A stretch of DNA of 14,422 nucleotides. Source: Bacteroidota bacterium. Lineage in GTDB: Bacteria > Bacteroidota > Bacteroidia > Flavobacteriales > Weeksellaceae. Each line of letters starts with the position of its first letter. Position 1 is the stretch's first letter. The notes below the pieces were generated by a model. The model was not told where the DNA came from. It saw only the letters and a program-made list of their open reading frames with translations, and made no database searches. Below, piece by piece: positions 8,201-13,673 of the stretch. The translations under genes were made by a program, and so were the position numbers. The stretch is taken from NCBI GenBank assembly GCA_023394415.1, contig JAEXAR010000006.1:1-14422 (forward strand). The letters are read 5' to 3'.

Positions 8201-9655
8201 GATTGCAAAACCTACTGTTTGTGCCATTGGCCGAAACATTTTTCCTTCAACACCCACCAAAGTCAAAATAGGAATGTAAACGATTAGGATAATGATTTCA
8301 CCAAAGGCTGCACTATTACGAATTTTGGAAGCTGAGGTAAATACTTCATTATCCATTTCTTGCTGTGTGAGCCTTTGTGTAGATTTCCTTAAACCTAAAT
8401 GATGCAATGTGGCTTCTACAATAATTACCGCACCATCTACAATTAATCCAAAATCTATTGCTCCCAAACTCATTAAATTGGCACTTACGCCAAACACATT
8501 CATTAAAGCCAAAGCAAACAGCATTGCCAAAGGAATAGCGGATGCTACTATCAATCCCGCTCTAAAATTCCCCAAGAAAAGAACCAAAACAAAAATGACA
8601 ATCAATGCACCTTCTATCAAGTTTTTTTCTACAGTACTCATTGCTCGGCCAACTAATTCTGTACGGTCTAAATAGGGTTCAATAATTATATCTTCGGGTA
8701 AGGATTTTTGAATAACTGGTAATTTCTCTTTGATGCGATTTACAACCTCATTGCTGTTTTCGCCTTTCAACATCATTACCACACCGCCAACTGCATCTAC
8801 TTCGCCGTTATAAGTCATTGCGCCATATCTTACCGCACTTCCAAATCTTACATCGGCTACATCTTTAATAAAAATAGGAATACTGCCACCGTCATTTTTT
8901 ATACTGATATTTTTTACATCATCCAATGAAGTTACCAAACCGATACCTCGGATGAAATAGGCATTCGGTTTCTTATCAATGTATGCACCGCCTGTATTTT
9001 GGTTATTTTTTTCTAATGCAGTAAAAATGTCGGTAACACTTACCCCCATAGCTTTTAAGCGATTGGGATTTACTGCTACTTCGTATTGTTTCAGTTCGCC
9101 ACCAAAACTATTTACTTCGGCAATTCCGGGAGTTCCATATAATTGCCTTGCCACAATCCAATCCTGCATTGTGCGTAGGTCTTTTGCATTGTATTTTTTT
9201 TCACTGCCTTTTTTCGGATGGATGATGTATTGATAGACTTCTCCCAATCCGGTACTTACTGGTGCAAGTTCTGGCGTACCAATTCCTTTCGGGATTTTCT
9301 CTTCGGCTTCTTTTAATTTTTCATTGATTAATTGCCGGGCAAAATAAATATCTACATTGTCTTTAAATACAACCGTAATTACCGACAAACCAAACCTCGA
9401 AATGCTCCGTGTTTCTTCTAAATCTGGAATATTGGCAATACTTTGTTCAATAGGAAAAGTTACTAATTGTTCTACTTCTTGCCCCGCCAATGTGGGACAA
9501 ACCGTAATTATTTGCACCTGATTATTGGTAATATCGGGTACGGCATCAATGGGTAGTTTTGTGGCGCTCCACACTCCCCAAATGATGAGCAACAAGGTCA
9601 TTATACCGATGACAAGCTTGTTTTTAATACTGAATTTTATGATACTGTCTAACAC
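5288..9655 (-). CDS. CzcA-type heavy-metal RND pump fused to a TolC/CzcC-type outer-membrane factor
   Basis: This is one 1455-residue frame with two proteins. Residues 1-1037 are a full HME-RND pump: first helix at 13-31, two periplasmic loops, and the TM4 motif DFGLIVDGAVIIVE at 401-414 with Asp401, Asp407 and Glu414, as in CzcA-like divalent-metal pumps. At the positions of the CusA methionine triad it has His574, Ala624 and Glu674, which argues against Cu/Ag. Residues 1038-1062 are basic, then hydrophobic, ending TANA before Gln1063, which looks like an internal signal peptide. Residues 1063-1455 are an outer-membrane efflux protein with long coiled coils (e.g. 1355-1395). Such fusions are known in Bacteroidota. 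The start is GTG at 9655; an in-frame TGA lies two codons upstream and no ATG comes earlier than residue 19. The gene precedes its adaptor by 6 bases. Confidence 0.93.
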   Translation of the reverse strand: MLDSIIKFSIKNKLVIGIMTLLLIIWGVWSATKLPIDAVPDITNNQVQIITVCPTLAGQEVEQLVTFPIEQSIANIPDLEETRSISRFGLSVITVVFKDNVDIYFARQLINEKLKEAEEKIPKGIGTPELAPVSTGLGEVYQYIIHPKKGSEKKYNAKDLRTMQDWIVARQLYGTPGIAEVNSFGGELKQYEVAVNPNRLKAMGVSVTDIFTALEKNNQNTGGAYIDKKPNAYFIRGIGLVTSLDDVKNISIKNDGGSIPIFIKDVADVRFGSAVRYGAMTYNGEVDAVGGVVMMLKGENSNEVVNRIKEKLPVIQKSLPEDIIIEPYLDRTELVGRAMSTVEKNLIEGALIVIFVLVLFLGNFRAGLIVASAIPLAMLFALALMNVFGVSANLMSLGAIDFGLIVDGAVIIVEATLHHLGLRKSTQRLTQQEMDNEVFTSASKIRNSAAFGEIIILIVYIPILTLVGVEGKMFRPMAQTVGFAIFGALILSLTYIPMMCALFLSKKPVHKETISDRMMNWLQRKYQPLLEKAIRIKYWLVSITVAIFAFSLFLFSRMGGEFIPQLQEGNFAFHCILPQGSSLSQSIETSMQASRIIKEFDEVKMVVGKTGAAEVPTDPMPPEATDLMVILKPQSEWKSGRSYDELADAINEKLEAIPGVFFEKNQPIQMRFNELMTGIRQDVAVKIFGENLDTLALNADKVSKVIQTVEGATSPQVERVSGLPQINVEYDRTRLANYGINVEDVNNVVSTAFAGKSAGVVFENERRFDLVVRLDSVYRSSIEDVNNLMIPTSTGNQIPLSQVATIDYKLGPAQISREAGKRRIVIGFNVAGRDVQSVVEEIQQKLNAQVKLPPGYYFTYGGQFENLKEASNRLMIAVPISLLLIFVLLYFTFRSFKQAGLIFTAIPMSAIGGVLALMLRGMPFSISAGIGFIALFGVAVLNGIVLIGTFNQLEKEGMKDIFKRVIEGTKIRLRPVLMTATVASLGFLPMALSSSAGAEVQKPLATVVIGGLFTATFLTLFVLPLLYIIFNSKINLKRKFKVKPIATIIVLLLSLVGFTANAQTQHLSSVDDAINIALQNNQSIKASDLEIEASKVLKKTAGELPKLDFNAQLGQYNSTKFDQSFQVTQTIPFPSLFGAKKQLINAEIKGKELQKNLSVLELKNQVRTYYYQILYLQHNQKQLQQLDSLYGDFIGIAKLRYKTGDTKKVDISTAEAKKGEINLLLKQNEVLLNNAVASLKTLMNAKEDFIIVENGIFQPLQISNLLDNDAVANHPAIQSLYQEAVIAEKTKKVERAQGLPDFTIGYVNQSLIGFQNVNGAEKFFNGGNRFNSVNIGIAIPITYGATKARIESLDYRKQAAEANAQQQQKTLATQIQNALLQYQQDMKQFNYFQQEALPNAKEIVSAAQLGYKTGDIGYVEYLFALQTATDIQLNYLKSIQQVNQSVINIYSFINQ

Positions 9656-9692
9656 AATTCATTTGATTAATGATTAATAATAGTGGATATAA

Positions 9693-9719
9693 GTTCTTTC
9701 TGTATATTGCAAAAAGAAC
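9693..9719. repeat. 7-bp inverted repeat in the leader of the pump gene
   Basis: GTTCTTT at 9693-9699 and AAAGAAC at 9713-9719 are perfect reverse complements around a 13-base loop, in the 152-bp gap between the DUF6660 gene and the GTG start of the pump. The loop contains one TGCAAT-like half-site of the palindrome found farther upstream. It could be an RNA hairpin that affects mRNA stability, or nothing. I see no other feature in this gap. Confidence 0.25.
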
Positions 9720-9807
9720 AGCTAAATGCACGACTTAGATAGTACGCTTCTTTATTAGTGGAGGAAATGCCAAACGCCCCACCTATAAATGCATTTGCTA
9801 AAAAATA

Positions 9808-10134
9808 TTAAGCATTAATCTTTGGCGGTTGCCAAATGTTTCCGTGGTAATTGGAAATGAAAGTGAAAGCCCAAAGTGGGAATTTTTGCTGTTTGCCGAA
9901 ACTCGGCTTTGTCTCGCTTATTTTGAACGTTTGAAACGTAAAATTTACAACGGTATGGCAACAGGCGCAAGAACAAAAAGGGCTGCACACATCTTTGCAG
10001 TTCGTTTGGTCGTTGGAGATTTTAGTAAATTCTGATTTTGAAGAATTGCTTATATTTATATCGCACGCATCAGTACAGGGCATTACGGATAATGCCAAAA
10101 AATAGATACTGAATAGGATTACAAATATTTTCAT
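9808..10134 (-). CDS. DUF6660-like secreted Cys-rich protein of metal efflux operons
   Basis: This encodes 108 residues from ATG at 10134. A hydrophobic signal sequence (KIFVILFSIYFLALSVMPC) is followed by an Asn/Ser-rich linker and a tight Cys/His cluster: Cys46, Cys50, Cys54, Cys56, Cys58, Cys59 and His60, in CSPFCSCACCH. Cys20 and Cys24 lie at the end of the signal region. The PCTDA and CSPFCxCxCCH pattern matches, from memory, the DUF6660 family of small Bacteroidota proteins encoded just ahead of CzcA-like pumps. The Cys/His cluster suggests periplasmic or surface metal binding, possibly as a metal sponge or chaperone for the pump; this is inference. A promoter and palindrome lie directly upstream, so this is probably the first gene of the efflux transcript. 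Confidence 0.7.
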   Translation of the reverse strand: MKIFVILFSIYFLALSVMPCTDACDINISNSSKSEFTKISNDQTNCKDVCSPFCSCACCHTVVNFTFQTFKISETKPSFGKQQKFPLWAFTFISNYHGNIWQPPKINA

Positions 10135-10141
10135 CAGACTG

Positions 10142-10172
10142 CAAATATAAAAAATATTTTAGTGCAATCGAA
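10142..10172 (-). promoter_or_regulatory. Candidate Bacteroidota-type promoter for the metal efflux operon
   Basis: On the minus strand TATATTTG (10149-10142) fits the Bacteroidota -7 consensus TAnnTTTG exactly. Nineteen bases upstream is TTCG (10172-10169), one mismatch from the -33 consensus TTTG. Transcription would begin near 10138-10135, only a few bases before the ATG at 10134, giving a nearly leaderless mRNA. The -33 element falls in the middle of a palindrome, as expected of a repressible promoter. Confidence 0.55.
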
Positions 10173-10177
10173 TTGCA
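10163..10177. promoter_or_regulatory. Palindromic operator candidate upstream of the efflux operon
   Basis: TGCAAT, three bases, ATTGCA forms a perfect 6+3+6 inverted repeat in the 56-bp gap between the truncated Fur-type gene and the DUF6660 gene. It covers the predicted -33 element, so a bound dimer would block RNA polymerase. The size and symmetry suit a winged-helix dimer. Because a Fur-family remnant lies immediately upstream, I infer that this is its operator; the sequence alone does not prove the partner. Confidence 0.5.
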
Positions 10178-10190
10178 AAGTTGAAAAAGT

Positions 10191-10340
10191 CTATTTGTTA
10201 CATTTGTCGCATTTCCCCTTAAGAACTAAATTAGCTCCATCTAATTTAAAGTTTTGAGGAACTTCGATGTTCGGAATTTCTGTTTCAGTAAGGCAAAAAG
10301 TATGTTTGCAGTCGGTACAATAAAAATGAAGTATTGACAT
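10191..10340 (-). pseudogene. C-terminal remnant of a Fur-family repressor (DNA-binding half missing)
   Basis: This is a 49-codon frame from ATG at 10340 to TAG at 10193-10191. From residue 4 it reads LHFYCTDCKHTFCL, then EIPNIEVPQNFKLDGANLVL and KGKCDKCNK. This matches the end of the short Bacteroidota Fur-family repressors of roughly 130 residues, which close with HFxCxxCxxxxCL, IPxxxxPxxF and a final KGxCxxC. Cys8, Cys11, Cys44 and Cys47 form the structural Cys4 zinc site. The winged-helix DNA-binding half (about 80 residues in the family) is absent: an in-frame TAA abuts the ATG and the mob gene stop is only 12 bases upstream. The intact gene was probably the metal-responsive repressor of the efflux operon. 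Any product could at most dimerise with other Fur proteins. Confidence 0.75.
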
Positions 10341-10352
10341 TTACATTTTATT

Positions 10353-10997
10353 CTACCTACTTTCAAATCCATCCTTAAATCTCAAAAAATTCTTTGCATC
10401 TTTGGGGTTTTTCTTCATCCATTTGTTCATCAGCTCAGTATTATGTAGCAGTTGCTGATAGTCTTCATCTTTATAAATAGATTGACCTTCTTTTTTAATT
10501 TCATCCAAAACCTCTTGACGGATTTCACTTTTTGATTTAATACTTTCCGCATACCATTGCTTGGTAAAAAAGATGTTTCCTGCTGTTGTTAAAACTGAAA
10601 GGAATAGTGCTGCAATCATTCCGTAAATGATAATTTTCATAAATTTTGAATTCTTTTCAAGTGCTTTATTTAGATTCAAATAATCTTCAGAGGGTATGAT
10701 TTCAATGGTTTTAGGAATCCTTTCTATAAATTCATTCCTTTCTTGAGCTTCTTTTTCTAAAGATTCTGATAATTTTAAAATTGTAGCATTAAATCTCCTC
10801 ATCGTAGATTCTGTTTCTCCTTTTATATTCAATAAATCTTCATACACAAATGCTGTTTTTATTCCTTGTTCGGTATTTCTTTCATTGGTTTCAATAACTT
10901 TTTTTAATAGTTCTAAGCCATTGTTTTGATTGTGTTCTTGACTACGCTCTTGATTGTGCTCTTGGTTTTCTTTTTGACTTTTTTCTTGATTTTCCAT
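10353..10997 (-). CDS. Mobilization-module single-pass membrane protein with N-terminal Gln-rich repeats
   Basis: This encodes 214 residues from ATG at 10997, one base after the stop of the relaxase gene, so translation is almost certainly coupled. Residues 3-26 are six tetrapeptides of the form N/S-Q-E/K-x (NQEK, SQKE, NQEH and so on). Residues 28-115 are mostly charged and helical. One transmembrane helix lies at about 119-141 (FMKIIIYGMIAALFLSVLTTAG), followed by a charged soluble tail containing KNPKDAKNFLRFKDG. I do not recognise a named family. By position it is the third gene of a mobC-mobA-x operon, where a membrane protein could link the relaxosome to the conjugation machinery, as MobB does in other plasmids; that is inference. 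Confidence 0.75.
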   Translation of the reverse strand: MENQEKSQKENQEHNQERSQEHNQNNGLELLKKVIETNERNTEQGIKTAFVYEDLLNIKGETESTMRRFNATILKLSESLEKEAQERNEFIERIPKTIEIIPSEDYLNLNKALEKNSKFMKIIIYGMIAALFLSVLTTAGNIFFTKQWYAESIKSKSEIRQEVLDEIKKEGQSIYKDEDYQQLLHNTELMNKWMKKNPKDAKNFLRFKDGFESR

Positions 10998-10998
10998 T

Positions 10999-11910
10999 TT
11001 ATCTAAATTTCCGTTTTTTCTTTTTTAATAGTTCGTCTTCTGGTGATGAAGTGTAGGAGGGCTTTAATAATTCTTTTGCTATATTTTCAAGCTGTTTGCT
11101 CACAGATGTTGAATCTCTTTTTTCATCTTTATTGATTTGTTCTGTTGCTGTTGAGTTAAAAACGATTGTCCTTTCATTATTTTCTTGAAGTTTCTGCTTG
11201 ATGTCTTTAATTTTTAATGTATTGGTGATTTCAGAGAGTTTGTATCCTGGTTTGTATTCTCTCTCGGTTTGATGGTTTATATCTTCAAACTTTACTATTC
11301 TCATTCCCGAGATTCCTACTTTTTCATTTTGTGAAAGGGTTACCCTATAACCTAGCTTTTTCATATTATTAATCAGTTCTTCAAAGCTTCTTGAAATTCT
11401 AAGGGAAGTTGTGAGTGCTTTCAACATTTGCTTTTTCTTTTCTTTGCCAATTTCAATATCAGTTTTCAGATTCATTTCTTTACAAACTTCACGAACGGCT
11501 TTCCCAAAGAGTTCTCCAATGTTGTGGGCTTTAATGGTATTCTTTCCGTTTATATTTACTCTATTGACAATAAAGTGGATGTGTCTCTGTTTGGTTGAAG
11601 AATGAATATCCAAAACCATTTGGTTGTTATCACTCACTCCAATTTTCTTCAAAGCTCTTAATGCCAGTTGTGTGAGTTCTTCATTGGATAATTGGTCTCC
11701 TATAGATTTTTCAGGTGAAATATACCCTGTCAATGCCCAGTTTTTTACATTTTTATTGCGGTCTGCAACGGTTTTCATTTCTGTAAACTGTTGTTCTGGA
11801 TTCTGGCTTAATAGATTGTTTTGATATACTCGTTCTGCTGTTCCTTTGTCATTGCCATTATATTCGATGGCGATTTTGGTAATTCGTCTGGTGGTTGCGC
11901 TGTTATTCAT
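10999..11910 (-). CDS. Relaxase/mobilization nuclease (MOBP-like)
   Basis: This 303-residue relaxase would nick one strand at oriT and stay covalently bound to the 5' end during transfer. Tyr17 (in TKIAIEYNG) is the probable catalytic tyrosine. The metal-binding motif is DIHSSTKQRHIHFIVNRVN, with His103, His110, His112 and Asn116, matching the HxxxxxxHxHxxxN pattern of the relaxase/mobilization nuclease domain. NWALTGYISPEKS (57-69) is the usual second conserved block. The domain takes up about residues 10-170. The C-terminal 130 residues are charged and end in KKKKRKF. It is short, with no helicase or primase domain, as expected for a mobilizable element that uses another element's conjugation pore. 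It lies 13 bases after the MobC-like gene, and a candidate oriT lies upstream of that gene. Confidence 0.88.
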   Translation of the reverse strand: MNNSATTRRITKIAIEYNGNDKGTAERVYQNNLLSQNPEQQFTEMKTVADRNKNVKNWALTGYISPEKSIGDQLSNEELTQLALRALKKIGVSDNNQMVLDIHSSTKQRHIHFIVNRVNINGKNTIKAHNIGELFGKAVREVCKEMNLKTDIEIGKEKKKQMLKALTTSLRISRSFEELINNMKKLGYRVTLSQNEKVGISGMRIVKFEDINHQTEREYKPGYKLSEITNTLKIKDIKQKLQENNERTIVFNSTATEQINKDEKRDSTSVSKQLENIAKELLKPSYTSSPEDELLKKKKRKFR

Positions 11911-11923
11911 TTTTGAATTTCAG

Positions 11924-12391
11924 TTATGTGGGTTTCTGCTTGTTTTGTTTTTCATACAGATATTGGTAAATTAGTTTGGTGACATTTTCTATTTCATGGA
12001 GGATTTGTTTCTTGTTTTCAAATTCAGAAAATGCTTTATGTCTCAATAAATTTTTAATTCTGATGAAATGATTTCCATATTGAAGCAGCACTTCTTCGGT
12101 TTTAAATTCATTAATCTTTAATTCTTTTTCGGTAAGAATCATCCTTACATATTTTGATATTTTCAGGTGATATTTTGAGGCTTGTTTTTCTATTTCGTCA
12201 AACTCTTTTTCGGTTAATCTTACAGAGATGACTTTTGAAAATTGTTGTGATGTTTTCTTTTTTAAACCTCCTTTTCTACCGATTTCCTGAAAATGTTTTT
12301 TTCTCTTTTCACCATCCTCTTTCTTTTCATTTTCTTCGACGGCTTTCTTGACAAATTCTTCTAAAAAGTTTTTTCCCATATTGGTGTGCAT
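11924..12391 (-). CDS. MobC-like ribbon-helix-helix mobilization accessory protein
   Basis: This encodes 155 residues from ATG at 12391; a second in-frame ATG at 12379 (MGKNFLEEF) is equally plausible. After a highly charged N terminus and a GRKGGLKKK block (38-46), residues 52-86 look like a ribbon-helix-helix fold: a strand (KVISVRLT), a helix (EKEFDEIEKQASKY), then LKISKYVRMIL. This is the layout of NikA/MobC-type proteins, which bind oriT and help the relaxase open the DNA. The C-terminal half is a helical region that could serve for multimerisation. It is the first gene of the mobC-relaxase-membrane protein operon and starts about 70 bases from the large palindrome that I propose as oriT. 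Confidence 0.8.
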   Translation of the reverse strand: MHTNMGKNFLEEFVKKAVEENEKKEDGEKRKKHFQEIGRKGGLKKKTSQQFSKVISVRLTEKEFDEIEKQASKYHLKISKYVRMILTEKELKINEFKTEEVLLQYGNHFIRIKNLLRHKAFSEFENKKQILHEIENVTKLIYQYLYEKQNKQKPT

Positions 12392-12463
12392 TTAGTTTTT
12401 TAATTGAATTTTAGTTTGTTTTTAAAAAGGTTTTTCAAGACATTTCTGACGATAGGAAGAAAT

Positions 12464-12522
12464 CAAAAATCCCAATTTTGCAATTAGCGGCTACGCTTAT
12501 TGTAAACATTGGGTACTTTTTG
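12464..12522. other. 59-bp imperfect palindrome, candidate oriT (alternatively a terminator)
   Basis: The segment folds on itself almost end to end. The inner arms are 12478-12489 and 12494-12505 (TTGCAATTAGCG against CGCTTATTGTAA) with loop GCTA, one T-T mismatch and one G-T pair. The outer arms are CCCAAT at 12471-12476 and ATTGGG at 12508-12513, then five A-T pairs and a C-G pair out to 12464 and 12522. It fills the gap between the primase stop and the MobC-like gene, which is where mobilizable elements keep oriT. Because it starts 6 bases after the primase stop and its outer arms hold T runs, it could instead, or also, end primase transcription. Confidence 0.5.
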
Positions 12523-12528
12523 CACTAA

Positions 12529-13440
12529 CTATCTGCCGATTTTGCGTGTGTTTATTTTATTCAGGTCTTCACATTCTCTGCCTGTGTCTCTTTTACGCAT
12601 TTCCCAACTCATTAAAAACTCGTTCAGGTCTTTGTGGTTTTTGTATAGAATCCGACAGTCTTCTATGTTTTCTCCTGCATTCTTTATCATTTCAATAGCT
12701 CGGTTTCCTGCGTTGTCGTTATCAAAATACAGTTCTACTTTTTGATAATTCTGAATTAAATTTTTGATTTTTGGAATCATCGAAACGGAGTTTAGGATGA
12801 TGTAATCAGAAGACTTTTTTTGCAAATTATCTTCTATGTTTTTAAAGGAAAGGAAATCGAAAAAACCTTCGAATATTCGAAGTGATTCTTTTCCATTTTT
12901 AATGGTGGAAATATCCTTTTTTCCTAAACATATTTTTGAGTATTTATTCCGAATCTCATAACCTCCAGAATCGTTTTTAAAACCAATACCAAAGTAATTT
13001 TTATCATTTACTCGATAATGAATTTCTTTTAAGAATGCGGTTTGATTTTCTACTTTTCTGTTTTTTAAATATTCTAAAAGTGCTGGATGTTGAATGTCTT
13101 TGATTTCAATTATTGTATAATTATTTGCTAGAGCTTCTTGCTTCGGATTAGAATTACTTTGATGTTGAAAAGAAGAAAAATTTTGTTGTTCTGCCCAAGC
13201 TAAAACATCTTTTATGGAAGCGTTTAGATATTTTTTCATAAAGTCAATATTGTTTCCGCCTATTCCTTCGGAATGGAGATACCAAACGTTGCTTCTTTTA
13301 TTGAGTTTAAAAGAGGCGTGGTTTTCATTGGCAAAAGGATTGCGATACCAAGCTTCTTTTTCATTTTGTTTAGTTGGATGGTGTCCGAGAGAAACGAGGA
13401 CTTCTTCCAACTTTATAGAGTTGAATTGTTTGCAGTTCAT
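12529..13440 (-). CDS. TOPRIM primase of a mobile element, with degenerate zinc-finger region
   Basis: This 303-residue protein is a probable DNA primase for element replication or for second-strand synthesis after transfer. Residues 5-68 follow the CHC2 zinc-finger layout (WYRNPFANENHASFKLN, then WYLHSEGIGGNNIDF) but lack the zinc-binding cysteines; only Cys3 is present. Residues 186-275 hold a TOPRIM domain: IFEGFFDFLSF with Glu191, then ELYFDNDNAGNRA with Asp240, Asp242 and Gly245, and KDLNEFL near 270. The loss of the Cys ligands is common in Bacteroidota mobile-element primases, from memory. It lies between a VirE-type helicase and the mob genes on the same strand, and is separated from the helicase by the GGTAA repeat region. 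The start is ATG at 13440; no other in-frame start gives the conserved N terminus. Confidence 0.85.
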   Translation of the reverse strand: MNCKQFNSIKLEEVLVSLGHHPTKQNEKEAWYRNPFANENHASFKLNKRSNVWYLHSEGIGGNNIDFMKKYLNASIKDVLAWAEQQNFSSFQHQSNSNPKQEALANNYTIIEIKDIQHPALLEYLKNRKVENQTAFLKEIHYRVNDKNYFGIGFKNDSGGYEIRNKYSKICLGKKDISTIKNGKESLRIFEGFFDFLSFKNIEDNLQKKSSDYIILNSVSMIPKIKNLIQNYQKVELYFDNDNAGNRAIEMIKNAGENIEDCRILYKNHKDLNEFLMSWEMRKRDTGRECEDLNKINTRKIGR

Positions 13441-13478
13441 TTTTTTGTTTTTGTTTTCTATGTTTTTTTTAATTCCTC

Positions 13479-13667
13479 TTACCTAATTACCTTTTCATTG
13501 ATTAACAATACTTTAAGGCAAATTTTTTCAATTACCTGTTTTTACCTACTTACCATAAATTTTTAATTAAGGTAACTTTAGGTAACTATTTTTAAAATTT
13601 AATTACCTTAATAAATCATTGATTATTAGACTTTTAAAAATATAAGGTAACTTGGTAACTTTGGTAA
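13479..13667. repeat. Cluster of eleven GGTAA/TTACC repeats (iteron-like)
   Basis: In the 233-bp gap between helicase and primase genes, TTACC occurs at 13479, 13487, 13532, 13542, 13550 and 13603, and GGTAA at 13571, 13581, 13646, 13654 and 13663. Neighbours within a group are 8-10 bases apart, about one helical turn. Several extend to GGTAACTTT. ATTAAGGTAA (13566-13575) and TTACCTTAAT (13603-13612) also form a 10-bp perfect inverted repeat. The surrounding DNA is almost pure A/T. This is the appearance of an origin with iterons or of a multi-site operator controlling the primase gene; no Rep gene is visible in the window. Confidence 0.65.
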
Positions 13668-13673
13668 GTGGTT

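Noticed and set aside
5288..9655. Fusion of pump and outer-membrane factor caused by a missing stop or assembly error
   Set aside because: The linker reads cleanly as a signal peptide in frame, and the same fusion is known in Bacteroidota pumps, so it is taken as natural.
9829..10035. 68-codon plus-strand frame over the DUF6660 gene
   Set aside because: Antisense to a frame that has a signal peptide and a family-specific Cys pattern.
13479..13667. CRISPR-like array
   Set aside because: Repeats are only about 5-9 bases, in both orientations, with 8-10 base phasing and no spacers of normal length.
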